NCBI GenBank assembly: GCA_021234155.1
Contig: JAJEKV010000055.1
Coordinates: 2,907,090 to 2,971,089 of the forward strand
DNA: 64,000 nucleotides
From: Isoetes taiwanensis
Taxonomy: Eukaryota; Streptophyta; Lycopodiopsida; Isoetales; Isoetaceae
Reading direction: 5' to 3'
Each line of letters begins with the position of its first letter. The stretch's first letter is position 1. Made by a program: the position numbers and the translations under genes. The notes below the pieces were generated by a model that was given only the letters and a program-made list of their open reading frames with translations, searched no databases and had not been told where the DNA came from. Positions 45,001 to 57,329 of this stretch are shown piece after piece.

Positions 45001-46490
45001 TATTACAATGCCATATGTGGTGACAATACCTATGCCCTTAGAAATTTGTGAAGGACTTGACAAAGCCCAAAGAAAAGCTTCTCATTACACATCGATTCAT
45101 CATACAACAAGGATCCAACATTTTCAGACCAAGTAAAATTGAAAACCATTTGCATAAGTACTTACAAACCGCTAAATAGGTTCACTTGAGGCAAACCGCC
45201 TTTTCATCAAAAAGATTCATGAGACTCCAAGTCATCCACCAATACCAATAAAAGAATAATAGCATTTGGGATTTCATAGAACACGGTTCTTTTACTTGAA
45301 CGCCATGAGAAGCCCGTCTAATTGAATGATGTTATCATGTTTTGTCAAGAGAGGAACAGGAAAATTTTGCAAAGAATTGTCTATTCAGTTCATGAAAAGC
45401 TCATGGTGATAACGAGGATAACATCAGATTGCCTTACAAAAGGAACCATCATAAGAGCGAGGAAAATACTAATCCAGTTGGAACTTTTTTCCATATCATC
45501 TACGCCTCTATATCCAATATCATCTCATTATCCCCTGTTAATGGTTGCATTTTCATCAACCATTAAAATGGACAATGCCCGCAATGTCGATTTTAAATTT
45601 GCAAAGAAAACTACTATTCCAATTTGTGGCTTGCATCTAAATTATATACTTGAGCCGGAAAGTCTATGGCTTAAAAGAAAGGATTCCAACCATTGCGTAT
45701 GGCAAAGCACTCATTTTCTCAAATAAATATCCTTCGATCTTATATGAAGCATTATATATTACAATGCCATATGTAGTGACAATACCTATATGCCCTTAGA
45801 AATTTGTGAAGGACTTGACAAAACCCAAAGAAAAGCTTCTCATTACACATCAGTTCATCCTACAAAAAGGATCCAACATTTTCAGACCGAAGTAAAAATT
45901 GAAAACCATTTGCATAAGTACTTACAAACTTCTAAAACAGTTCACTTGAGGCAAACTGCGCTTTTCATCAAAACATTCATGAGACTCCAAGTCATCCACC
46001 AATACCAATAAAAGAATAATAGCATTTGGGATTTCATAGAACAGGGTTCTTTTACTTGAACGCCATGAGAAGCCTGTCTAATTGAGTGATGTTATCTGAG
46101 TTTTTGTCAAGAGAGGAACAAGAAAATTTTGCAGCAAGTGTCTATTCAGTTCATGAAAAGTTAATGGTGATAACGAGGATAACATCAGATTGCCTTACAA
46201 AAGGAACCACCATAAGAGCAGGACAATACTAATCCAGATTGGAACTTTTCCATATCATCTATGTCTCTATATCCAATATCATCTGTTAATGGTTGCATTT
46301 TTCATCAACCATTAAAATGGACAATGCCCGCAATGTCGATTTTAAATTTGCAAAGAAAACTACTATCCCAATTTGTGGCTTGCATCTAAATTATATACTT
46401 GAGCTGGGAAAGTCCATGGCTTAAAAAGAAAGGACTCAACCATTGCGAATGGCAAAGCACTCATTTTTTGCTGAAATATCCTTCGATCTA
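45001..46490. repeat. 756-bp tandem duplication
   Basis: The block starting TATTACAATGCCATATGTGG (45001) and ending near ATATCCTTCGATCT (about 45740) is repeated from 45757 to about 46490 with scattered substitutions and small indels; by eye more than 90% identical. Open frames inside (for example 45322-45726) are disrupted in the second copy and match nothing known. Confidence 0.85.
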
Positions 46491-49188
46491 CGCATTAACC
46501 TCGGCTAAAACCTTGATCCGGAGGATTTCCAAAACGATCCGCGGAACACGGGAATCAAACCCACTAGGCTGGCCCGCAGGCGGTTCGCAGAAAGCTCGAA
46601 ACTGGCGGCGGGCGGCGGCTATGGCGCCGTGAATTCCTCCTTGGTCCTCAATGCGATGCAGGAATTTCTTTTTCCCTTGGTATATGACAATCTTTTCAAG
46701 AATATGCAAACAAATCTTCAAGAATATGCAAACCCTAGATTAGATATATTCATTTTTGAAATCAAATACTGTTGTCACTAACAATCTCCAATCAATCCAT
46801 GTGTTTACTTGTTCTTCTCTTTTCTGGTGATTAGTATAAGGGTTTGTGTGAATATGTAGCACTATAACAGGGGGGTTAATTTTGTATTTTTGCACGCTTT
46901 TCACTAAGGTTTTGCTATGATTTTGTGGTGTATTTCAATTGATGTACTAATCACGTTTACATCTAGAGTGCGATAACACGCTTTCATTATTTTTTATGGC
47001 ACTTAGACAATGGTTTAACCCCTTGAAAAAAAAAAAATTGTAATATGGCATGCAAGGCTCGGGGAATCCATTACTTTAGGGTTCTCTAGAATGTAGCTTC
47101 CGACCCTATAATTCGGACCCAGCGGTGCCCTCTCGAATCGTCTGGCTGTTCTTGATCTGCAGAGAACTTTTTCGCTTTGGTTCCTCCGTGTTGCTCTCTT
47201 GCACCTTGAGGCGTTTATTGCAGGGTTTGGTTGTCTTCGAGCCGTTATCTGCTCCATTTTGTCTTCGGCTATATCAAAGGAGTTATGAGCAGTTGTTGCA
47301 GGGTTCTTGGTCTCGAGCACTAGTCTTCAAGCATCTTGTTTCGCCTCTGGTTATCAACGGCCATCATAGGTTTTCCTGTAAAGATTATTTTCGGCTCTGC
47401 TATTCGGTCCCCAAGGGCTTCGACCATGTTTTATCCTTTAAGTTTTTTCCTCTAGCAATGGTGGCTCCATAGCAGTTTCGCAATGGCAGAACCATGGAGG
47501 GATTGGACGAGTTGTAGAAGAAAGAATTAGGTTGCATAGGTTCTGAGATCGATTTTCATGGAGCTGGGAATTCTTCACTCGTCCTAAGACGGCATCTGCA
47601 CTTATGAAACTGTAAGTCCTTTTTGTTACATTTCAGTATTTCATCCAAAGTTCTAGGTCTCCAAATTTGCTGAAAAGATGCATCACAAACAGATTCCGAT
47701 GGCATTTCAATGTATATTTTCTCTATCTGGGCAAGACTACGAATTTGGCATCTATTTAAGGGCTAGTTAAATTGTATGAACAGCAGGCTTTGGTTAAAAA
47801 GCTTCACAAGTGATTTTTCCTGCTTGTAGTGATGCTCTTATGCAGTGGCCTGAAGCTTCCAAATCGGCAGTGTAAGAAGGTACATGGTTTTTTCTCACAG
47901 CAATCATTCATCCTCCAAGAATGGCCATCTATCTTTTAAAAACTTAGTAACAGACCTGCAGCCATGCATTGCATCATGCATTGGATCTCATTGAGTTGAA
48001 TTTTTTTGAGCTAGTGGGTAAGCACCATCTAAGTTACCCTTTTGAAAGCGTCTACCTGGAAGACCTCTATATGAGATTAGACAATGTTCATGCACCAATT
48101 TTCCTTAAGTCTTTTGAATGATCAATTCCATTTGGAAGATGCGTGACTGGTCTACCCGACAAATTGAAGTCCTTTGTATTTCCGGTGGCTCAGAACAAAT
48201 TGAAGCCTCTAATTGATTACATGGTTGGAGAAGCCATGGATTAATTCCGAATGTCTTGATCGAGTGGTTTAGGATGACACATTTATTTATATGATAAAAT
48301 TGCATTCACAAGAGATTGTTAGCTATTAACACTTATGCATATCATATTAGCAAGTCTACCTTGGCTCAATCCATATCATATGCGTGCAGGGAGCAGATAA
48401 GAGACGCTGTAAATAAGAGGAGCTGCATAAATAGAAGCTTTCCTTCCTTTGTTGCTTGTTTCCTCGTTTTCTTTCTGTTTGTTCCACTTTCTTCCGTTTC
48501 GTTTATTCTTTTATTAATATTCGGCTTGCCCCATACCTAGTTGGAATTATCTTTGCTCTAAAGTAAAAAATGTAGCCGCTTTTCCTTGCAATGTTGCCAT
48601 AGCTATTTTGGAGGTTGTATAATCTGACTGTACATATTTGACCAACATTAGGCTTTTGTGCAGCTTTGCTTATATGTAGGTATTATATTATGCAAATGGC
48701 AAACAAGCACCTCGGATACTTACATGCATGCAAGTAGACGGTATTACACTGGGTATTTGAGATGGATCTTTATCTCCATAACGATTCTGGTTCTGCACAA
48801 ATTTAACTCTCCAATTGTACTGTTGCACCTCATATATAATTACATATATGCAACAAGTAGGAGGTGCTATGGCTATGCTATGGCTATGAGATGGATCCTT
48901 ATGTCCATAACGATTTTCATTCTGACATAAATGAAACTCTACGACGTACTACTATATGACATCAATGTCTATATCTATGGGGTCCAATGTGTATGTGGGT
49001 CCAATTCTCACGTGGCTTAATTTTATATACTAAAAATAATGGTTTTGCTTATACATCCTTTTGTTTGTTTTGTAATGGGTATACTGTAATTTATAATAAA
49101 ATCTCTTATATCGTACATAATTTGTACTTAAGTTATCATAGAGTTCATTTGTATCTAGAAGATTTACTTGTATGCGTCGATGTTTTTA
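46491..49188. other. Stretch with no recognised gene
   Basis: 46540-46650 is locally GC-rich with frames on both strands (minus: EDQGGIHGAIAAARRQFRAF) that I cannot place. 47125-47472 is an open frame of unknown type. 48700-48960 contains a diverged tandem pair sharing GAGATGGATC.TTAT.TCCATAACGATT. No gene is supported. Confidence 0.35.
46852..46985 (+). repeat. Dispersed 'ACAGGGGG...TCTAGAGTGC' repeat, copy b
   Basis: ATATGTAGCACTATAACAGG, TTTTTGCACGCTTTTCACT, TGATGTACTAATCACG and ACATCTAGAGTGC, matching copies at 39750 and 60428 (reverse). Confidence 0.65.
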
Positions 49189-49606
49189 GGCCCCGAAGGG
49201 GCCAAAATTTTATAGCAATATAACCATTACATTTTACACTTTAAAATTAAAATCCCCCTTAAACCCCCTTTGGTTTGGGTGCATATTCACCGGGGTGGCG
49301 TAGGGCGTGACGCAGTAGCTTTAAATTATGTTTTGCGTATAAAATCAACACCATATAGTACATTACCTCAAATCTTATAGTATTTTGCAAATCTTGTTAT
49401 ACAGTATACCAAATCCTATACATCCATACCCCATAAATGAGGAACTTTGTGTACGGTGTAGATTAAGGAATAAGGGGTGAATATGCCTATCCAACAGCTC
49501 TCGATGCCCGGAGTCACCCCCCGTGTGAATATGCACCCAAACCAAAGGGGGTTTAAGGGGGATTTTAATTTTAAAGTGTAAAATGTAATGGTTATATTGC
49601 TATAAA
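49189..49606. mobile_element. Palindrome-capped foldback element, copy 2
   Basis: The left cap is GGCCCC-GAA-GGGGCC at 49189-49203, then AAAATTTTATAGCAATATAA and the arm with AATCCCCCTTAAACCCCC. The inverted arm returns at 49510-49606 and ends TAATGGTTATATTGCTATAA, exactly before the expected right cap. Again only one cap is present. Centre and arms match copy 1 over most of their length. Confidence 0.85.
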
Positions 49607-49864
49607 AAAAATACAACAAATACAAATTATTGATGATTGGATGGTCCATAGCTATTGTAAACTTTCTTAAAAAAACTACTAGGGACTAAAAAACAACATA
49701 ACCACTTTGAGTATAGGAACAAGAGTGAGCTCAAACTAGAACAATATAGAGAATACTCTATAAGCAAAAAGTTGATATAAAGGAATAAACAAAATTTTAT
49801 TAACCGCTGTGATAATCACAATATCTAGTCCATGCAAATAAGACAATGATAATTACTCTAATAT

Positions 49865-49903
49865 GGTCTCCGTGGACGATAAAGACAAGCCAATTCTATT
49901 TAT
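49865..49903 (+). repeat. Stem-loop/pentanucleotide-tail repeat, copy D
   Basis: GGTCTCCGTGGACGATAAAG, then ATTCTATTTA. The tail ends within a few bases of the stop codon of the minus-strand mannanase copy, so the two retroposed sequences meet tail to tail. Confidence 0.5.
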
Positions 49904-51148
49904 GGTCCATCTTGAACAAAGTAACCACTACGCTCGAGTTCACCAATTCGAACAACAATGCCATCTGACTCCCAACTTCGAGGCGGTATGGTGTCGCCAT
50001 ATAGCACCCAAATCAAGCCTCCAGTGGCCGGAGTAGGATGCTCAAATATATAACCGAACACATTATTGAAGAAGATAAGCTTTTGTGGGAGGTTGGAATG
50101 TCCAAGTCCAAATTCCCCAAATAATACAGGCTTGCGCAATATAACATGGGCATCATGTTGATGCTCCCTAACCCAATCATGTGCATATTGAAGTTGGCCT
50201 TGCAAAGTGCGAATCCAATTAAACCATTTTGGATAAAAATGGGCTGAAGCGTAATCAATGTGGGGGCTTCTGTTGTGTCTAATGAAATCAATTCCAGGAT
50301 GTGGATCCTCTCCATTCACTCTAAGCCGTGAATTAGCAATGTAGAAACCTTCTGCCCCATTAGAAAGCAAATGTTTGGCATCTATAGATTTTATAAAAGA
50401 TGACATCTCATTGGTCCATGCCTCAATGTATTCCCGGTATGTCATTATGTGGCGTGGTTCATTCAAGAGTTCCCAAGAGAAAATAGCGGGCTCTTCTTAT
50501 ACTTTATGCCGATTAAAACGATTGGTTCTATTTAAGATCATCTCGTATATCATTCTTGAAGAAGGTCTTTGCCTTCTCATTAAGTAAAGAACAAGTCTTC
50601 AAGTTTAGAGTCGACAGGTGTAGATGAGTTCATGGCCCATTGAACATACACAAGCTTGCCACCATAAAATTTGCCAATTGTTACCAAAAGGGATGAGAAC
50701 CTTAAGACCAAGTCTTTTGGCCTCGAGATGACAAAATCAAGGCCTTCCATATTGGTATAGTTGTATTGACCGGGGCTTATGCGCCCAAGCATCCGATGCA
50801 TTTTGTGCGGGAATATTATTCCGACTATTGATGCAAAATCGTTAAACCCTCGAGCTGCGTGCGCTCAAAAGATGTTATCTCAGGCCAATTGCTTTGATTC
50901 AAGGCCATGTAGGGTAACCAAAAGGCATTGAATCCATGAACATAGTAAGGACGACCATTAAGAGTAAATTGAATGCCATTGACACGAACCCAATCATCAT
51001 TCTGATGTGGAGGAGGATTAGGGGCAGGGAAGTGAGGGCGGGGGGATGAGAATGGTTGTGGTGTGAAAAGAACTAAAAGAAGGGAAACGAAGGGCAGCAG
51101 GGTGAGAACGGATATGAGGAGAAGCTTTGCATAAAGATAAAGTAGCAA
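49900..51148 (-). pseudogene. Intronless, broken GH5_7 mannanase copy (processed pseudogene)
   Basis: The minus strand covers nearly the whole enzyme: N-terminal anchor (LLLISVLTLLPFVSLLLVLF), NGRPYYVHGFNAFWLPYMAL, ISPGQYNYTNMEGLDFVIS, FYGGKLVYVQWA, LLNEPRHIMTYREYIEAW with the acid/base Glu, IDYASAHFYPKWFNW, KPVLFGEFGLG with the nucleophile Glu, and the end SGYFVQDGP. All four intron positions used by the 26.4-kb gene are fused without introns, as in a retrocopy. At least three frameshifts or stops disrupt it: around 50835-50870 after NWPEIT, around 50680-50720 after LDFVIS, and around 50470-50590 before LLNEP. The last 188 codons remain open. It derives from a paralog with a membrane-anchored N-terminus, not from the neighbour gene. 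Confidence 0.8.
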
Positions 51149-51239
51149 CTAGATATATTGATAAGACAATGGTGCTCATGTTAAAAGAACCCATTAATGA
51201 ACAGATGAGACGTCTTCCAATCAATAATAGATGACTGTA

Positions 51240-52400
51240 GTAGTTCTTTTCTGAGCATTTTTATAGCCTGCAAACCTTAGGCCTTAAAAGAAAAGATAGG
51301 CTTAGTTTGGCCCAACCTAAAATATACGAAGCCCATTTTGGATTCGCCATGTTAGACATCTAGCAATAGACTTTTTTTCGGCTAACTTAAAATATGTGAA
51401 GTCGATTTTGGATGGGGGGTACTATGTTCCATTAGTTTTTTTTTCAACAAAGCCTCTTTTGGATGCGACACCTAGCAATAGACTAGTTAGCCAGATTAGT
51501 TAGCAGGGTTTCCTTCGTTTCCGTTTCTCCTTCGCCTGTCGGCTTCCCACTCCTTCGTCTGTCGGCGATTATACTAGCTGGGGTTTACTAGCTGGGGTTT
51601 ACCACTGTAGCTGGGGTTTACTAGCTGGGGTTTACTAGCCTGGGGTTTACTAGCTGGGGTCTAGCTGGGGTTTACTAGCTGGGGTTTCTTAATGGCAGTA
51701 AATGCACGACTATAGCGGTAGCAATAGCTCCATCATTTTGTTCTTGCATCAAAATAAGAAGTCCTGACTGTTCAACATGATTAACTTCAGCTTCGATCAC
51801 GACAGTGGATTGCTACCAAATTCTTCGGCCATTGAAAACGTAGGTTGAGTGGTATGGTTGTGAGTCCGGATATTCCTGATCTGCTTTTGAATTCTGGTAA
51901 TTCTCAACAGCTTTCCTATCGTTAAAACCATGGTAGATACTGCCGTTGGCAAGAACTCAAACGTTAATTCCGCTATGGCTAGTGTTGCCATTTATTTATT
52001 TGCAAACAATCACCAGGTTGCATTATTATGCATGAAAATTGCTTTGAGTGCTATCCTATCATGATCATGATGCAAACTAAAACTCTGAAGCTGCCCACAG
52101 TGAGTATCAAGCAAAGGAAGGAAGAAAAGGGGTTGGAGATTTCTTCCGCTTAGTGGTAAGGCAGCAATATTAATATGCTTTTTCAAGGAGTCGGGAATGG
52201 AAATAGATTTCGTATATTCTCATCAGATGGATCGGAGCGGAATGGAAAGGCCATGAATAAGAGAATTTAAGCCATTTACTCGGTGAGCATAGCATTTACT
52301 TTGTCTCAATTGGTGGCATAATTATTGATCAATGCAGATATATATTACGTCAACCGGGCAAGTTATGTAGAAAAAGAATCTCAGTCAATCTGCAAGAATA
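51240..52400. other. Stretch with a minisatellite, no gene
   Basis: No supported frame. Contains the 14-bp minisatellite at 51572-51688. Confidence 0.5.
51572..51688. repeat. 14-bp minisatellite, about 8 units
   Basis: TTTACTAGCTGGGG is repeated about eight times with small indels. The junction GGGGTTTA resembles, but is not, the plant telomere repeat TTTAGGG. CTAG in each unit makes it self-complementary in part. Confidence 0.9.
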
Positions 52401-52406
52401 TGCAAT

Positions 52407-53170
52407 ATGGCAGGTGTAAGTAATCATCAACTACCATCAGAAATTCACCATTTTTTTATAGAAAGGTTTGATGAATACAGAGTTTCACATGTTTCTACCA
52501 ATGAAAGAACAATTGTTTTTGAGAACTGGAGGAAAAAAATAGTTCAGATTTGCACATCTATTAGAAAAGCATGGTCTCTGCCAGAAGGGAAATATGTCCA
52601 TGCTCAAGTCATAAAAAGTGATCTTACGCAGCATATGTTACTTGGGAGCCTTTTGGTCAGAATGCATGCAAAGCTTGACAAATTGCTTTCCATCTGTTTA
52701 ATGCATCTGATTACGAAGATGGAATCTCATGGACAGTCTTAATTGCATCGTGCTCAATATTTGGGCTGGACAAAGAAGCCCTTCAACTGTTTAGACAAAT
52801 AAAGCAAGGAGAAATAGTACCCAAGTAGATTTACTTTCAGTACTGTTCTCACTGCATGCTCAGCCACTGGATCTCTAGAAGAAGGCAAAGAAATCCATGC
52901 TAACGTTGTACATTATGGACTGGAATCTGATCTTGTTGGGGGACACTAACAGTGTTTTCCATCTTTTCTACCACATGCAGTTCGAAGGTTTTGTTCCAAG
53001 ATATATAACTATAATCATTGTTCTTAATGCCTGTGCTATTTCTGTTGTTCTAGCAGCTGGTAAGAAAATTTATAGCCACGTTGTCTGTAAAGCTACTGAA
53101 TCTAATATTTTAATGGGCAATGCGTTTATCAACAAGTATGGAAGATGTCAGTGCTTAAAAGACGCATGGT
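52407..53170 (+). pseudogene. PPR (PLS class) pseudogene
   Basis: Across frames: SIRKAWSLPEGKYVHAQVIK, SDLTQHMLLGSLLVRMHAKL, ISWTVLIASCSIFGLDKEAL (after a frameshift), QLFRQIKQGEIVP, FTFSTVLTACSATGSLEEGK, EIHANVVHYGLESDLV, LNACAISVVLAAGKKIYSHV and GNAFINKYGRC. These are successive L, S and P motifs of a PPR protein. The frame is lost at least four times. Residues are well conserved between breaks, so it is not very old. Confidence 0.8.
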
Positions 53171-53279
53171 CAGCACTGTCACATTCCGTATATTGGAATA
53201 AAAAATGCATAGTTCTTGCTAGTTAGAATAATTCTAGGTCGATCTATCATGCCGCAACGGCTTAGCCCCGGATGGATCA

Positions 53280-54240
53280 AGCAAAAAATCTTCACGGATG
53301 GCTTGCTTGAAGACCGCTCTGGATTACACAAAAACCTCCATGGCTCGCTTGGAGGCCTGCAATGCAGGGGATTTTGTAGGCCTGAGCAAGATCTTTTCAG
53401 GTTTTCTATCCTCTTCCATGCCAACATGTATCGTTACATGCATCTTACCTACTCATTTTTTGCATTTGCTTTCCAGATTGAAAAAGATTCTGGAAGATTT
53501 AAGGAGAGCATCTATAAAAATTCCGACGAAAGGATCCTGTATGTAGAAGCAGGCTAAGAGTTTGTGGATCTTCTGCTAAGCCTTCTTGGCTTGCCGTATG
53601 GTTGTGTTATGAACCTCCTAAGCACTGCCAGAATACGAAGCATAGCCAAGCTGTATCAGAGTGCATGCGCCCTTGATGAATCACTGATATACATAAAAAA
53701 GGATGAGTCAATAACAGAAGCCTTCTAAGCCTCTGCTTTTTCTGACTGCTAATCCACAGTGCTGGCATCAAATTTCCTACTATAAATGCGATTGCTGCAA
53801 CAAATTTATCAAGGCACATTTCCGTAAGCATCATTCTTATGAGGCACACTGAGAATCATCAGAGACAGATTAGTTTTGAGCTTACTCTTGTTAAAGGAAC
53901 TCCAGAGACCCACCTGGTAAGAACCCAGGGTTTGCAGAAAAGAGTAGCAGGTTTATTATATCTGATGATTTAGTCATTCCTCCTTTCTCTACCATCAAGA
54001 GCATAGATCTGCTTAATTCTTTGAACTGGCATTGTATGTCAGATCTCATGAGTCTGGAGCTTACTGTTGGGGAAAATGAGGTAACATTATACTGCACAAC
54101 TTCTTTGCCTTTAGTTATTTATTTTTTCTGTAAGCCATTGGTTTTGGTTTGATACGTGATGGCTATTGCGAAAGCTTCTCTCACTTCCTCAACTGTCATC
54201 AATGATATCTTCAAGTCTAAAATCAAGCCAGTTCATTGAA
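53280..54240 (+). pseudogene. DUF674-family pseudogene
   Basis: DERILYVEAG, then TAA, then EFVDLLLSLLGLPYGCVMNL and IAKLYQSACALDES match the DUF674 N-terminal block (VLYAEAGKDFVDLLLSFL.LPLG). A Cys pair follows in another frame (YKCDCCNKF), then SRFIISDDLVIPPFSTIKSI and DLLNSLNWHCMSDLMSLEL (53940-54080, ending at a GT donor after GENE), and finally MAIAKASLTSSTVINDIF (54158-54212), the closing block. One in-frame stop and several frame changes show that it is broken. The leading part at 53298-53420 (MACLKTALDYTKTSMARLEA) may be another gene piece. DUF674 is a plant family of unknown function. Confidence 0.7.
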
Positions 54241-56460
54241 CAACATAGCCGGCTAACGAGGAATCCAGAATTTTGAAGCTCTTAGTTTTATCACAATGAC
54301 TGTAAAATTTCTTGCTTTTAATCATGTGCTTTCCATGCTAAGATGTTTTTTTATTTTGATGAACTTCCCTACATAAGCCATACTGTTATCCAGAACCATA
54401 TTAGTAATAACAGCAGTCAATGAGAGGAAATTCATGAATGAGATATTATGCCCATCATGAGATATTCTCATGATATCCTCATGACATTACCAATATGTAA
54501 TATCATCTTATATGCACCTATTATATGTTCGTAGTGCTTTTATTTGAAACACACAGGGTTGCTGACAGGGTTGCTGTATATTTTACAAACTCCCATCCAA
54601 CTAGCATTGGGTTGCTGTCATGCCTTATGGTTACTATCATGCCGTAAGAGCCTTTTTTCTGTTTGTTATAAGAGCGATAGCCTTATGTGGTAGTCTCATG
54701 TCGCCTGACCATATTAGCTATGTTTGAACTATTGCATGTTGCACACACATTTATGCTTGTTGTAGGTCACTACTACCAGCTTCCTCCTTTAGTTCCAGTA
54801 TAGATAACAATTTTTTTCTTTTGTACTGCTTGTAAATCTGTAGGATTTACTTAGTCCAAGTTTGTACTTTTCTATCAGAGTGCAGAGCCAAGTGAAAAGG
54901 GAATGGATGTTAGCCAGTTTCTCATGCTTGATTTAGGTAATTGTCTCTTCTTTGCAACACCAGATACAACAGATACAACTGCATAGGCTTTAAACCAGAA
55001 GCACAGAACTAATGGAGCTTATTGAGTTGTCTTATCACCATGGATTGGCAGTATGGGATGTTGAACTTGTCAATGTACAGGTCCTAGATCTAAGACATGG
55101 TGTTCTGTTTCTAGATACAGAAAATGTTGCAGCTGAAATGTAAATCATATCTTTGCCATGTCTAATGTATTTTTTTTTTTTCATGCAGTTCTACATTTTA
55201 TAGATACAGGATAAGCAGCTATAAAATGCCGTAACCAATTTCCTTGAGACTAGTATTCTGCCATAGGTTGATTTCTTAATATTGTGGAGATAATCAAGCG
55301 ATAAAACAAATAAATCAAGTGAAAAATGCAAATAAATGATCTTATGGTGGAGTCTAAGTTCGTTTTTCATTATGGGTGGTTCACGCTATAAAAGCTTACA
55401 TACTTGAGGTAGGAATTCTTTTTTAATTAATTCTTGTAAGCCAAACTTGTTATGTGGCTGCACTTGTGGTTGCAATCTGTGGTGGCTGCACTTGTTGATA
55501 TTTCCAAGCGGGCATAGGTATACGAACTTTATGCAACAAAATGAATTCGCAATAACAAGCAAATGATTTTGAACATCTGCAACAATATTCCATGTATTGA
55601 GAGAATTCCAACATGATATTGGAAATTACAAGTTTAACTTGAGTATTTATCGACAAATTTCTGAAGGGGTTTCCATAGGCATAGGCACATTGTTAATATG
55701 TAGTAAATGTAATGGAATCTTGTGGATATGGCTTGCACACACATTCTACTTTATGTTTATTTCTTCATGTTTCATTTTGTTACCTTCAACTTTGAAAATG
55801 CCATTCAAGCCCATTCATTAATGGGATGAACATGCTACAACATTGTGGCTCACATATAGGGGGGTTTAGATATAAGGCTTGCTAATGGATAGTGCCACTA
55901 TGTGCATTCCCCCATAGCATGAGGTACCTCTTGCTTCCCATACCGTAGTATGGTTACATCTTGCAAATGAAATATTTAGGATTGCACTATTTTATATTTT
56001 TGGATTATTTTTAATCTTTCACTTAAAAAATTCAACATCTTTCTTATTTCTCCCTTTTTGTCTCTTCATAAACAAATTAATTTTGTTCATACCATCTCAA
56101 CAAAGTATCATGTGAACCTAGTGCACAATTAGCAAGTTGCATATAGAGCAACTTTCAAAAAATCAAAAAGTTTTTTTTTTCAATCTTGGTGGTAGTGGTG
56201 GGCAACTAGGGATGAAGTCGTTAAACAACCTATTTTGTTACAACTTAAATCACAATTATAAGTACTTTGAACTCTTTCCTATTACACTTTATCTTTACAA
56301 ATGCATCCAAAGGAAAATCTACCTTAATGGCACACATATATATTTAAAAGAAAAAAAGAAAAAATTGAGACATGACTTTGCCAAGGCATTTTGTACCATA
56401 GTGTGTCTTTTGCTCACCTATTACACGATCTTAATCAATCTTTCTTTTCCTTTCATTGCT
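54241..56460. other. AT-rich stretch, no recognised gene
   Basis: Only short frames. AGATATT and CATGATATCCTCATGA near 54450-54490 are minor direct and inverted repeats. Confidence 0.45.
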
Positions 56461-56463
56461 CCC

Positions 56464-56585
56464 CTAACTTCCTTCAGTTGAAGGAAGTTAGGAAGTTAGG
56501 AGATTAGTTGAGGGGTCTATTTGGCGTGGCTTGGGGTGAAGGTTGAAGGCTTCACCTTCACCCCAAGCCCCCAAATAGACCCTCA
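56464..56585. repeat. Paired hairpins, second one miRNA-precursor-like
   Basis: Hairpin 1 (56464-56491): perfect 13-bp arms CTAACTTCCTTCA around GT. Hairpin 2 (56510-56585): arms GAGGGGTCTATTTGG / CCAAATAGACCCTC and GCTTGGGGTGAAGG / CCTTCACCCCAAGC, interrupted only by a CGTG/CC bulge, with a short loop. A 76-nt foldback this regular could be a young MIRNA-like locus or a small MITE. Confidence 0.75.
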
Positions 56586-57329
56586 TGCCATGTACAAGAT
56601 CATCTTTGATGCATTCTTTTGTGGAAGGCATAGGATCATGTCAATATGCTCCAATTGCCTAGTCTAACAAAAGAACTAACAAAACTGCTCACAACAATGT
56701 TAGCCAAGTATAAAGCCCCCAGGTCCATCTTGTCCACAATCATTTTTGCATTGCATTGACTAATATTACTCAAAGTAACAGAAGGGATTCAAGAATAACA
56801 GATGTTGGCTAATATGTTCATGACATATGCGTGAGATTTCCTTCTCACAATGTGATTTTTGCTACTTTGATTTGAAGATGCTAAGAACTGGTCACCATCA
56901 TTGCCCTGCCTTCATACAAGGATGCATGTGTGGCACAAAACAAAAATGTCATGCTTCTAAGACCTAGGATCATCAATATGAAAACATGCAGAATTATCAA
57001 TTGAAGAATAGAATGATGGCAATATAATACACCTTGCAATGCTTGAAGACTATAATGCTTTGTGCTTGCCTTTTCTAGGGGACAAGGATTGCTGGAATTC
57101 TAGCTTGTCACGTGCTATTACTATGTCGTCTAGACTAATATGTGCACGTTAGCTAATGCGGTCTAAAAGGGATTTTCCCATATGACTTTATTTAACCTAC
57201 ACTCACAAGATTAGGCCATGCACATATCAAACATGTTGTGTTTCCATTGGCGTTTCTCCTCGTGTTTTCTACATCATCCTAAGTTTATTCCTTCTTTAAA
57301 CTTTTTTAACCCCAAGCCCGCTTTTACGT

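Noticed and set aside
45322-45726. 134-codon frame as a gene
   Set aside because: Its tandem copy has indels that destroy the frame and no domain is recognised, so there is no sign of coding constraint.
51572-51688. Interstitial telomere repeat
   Set aside because: The unit is TTTACTAGCTGGGG, not TTTAGGG; the similarity is only GGGGTTTA at unit junctions.
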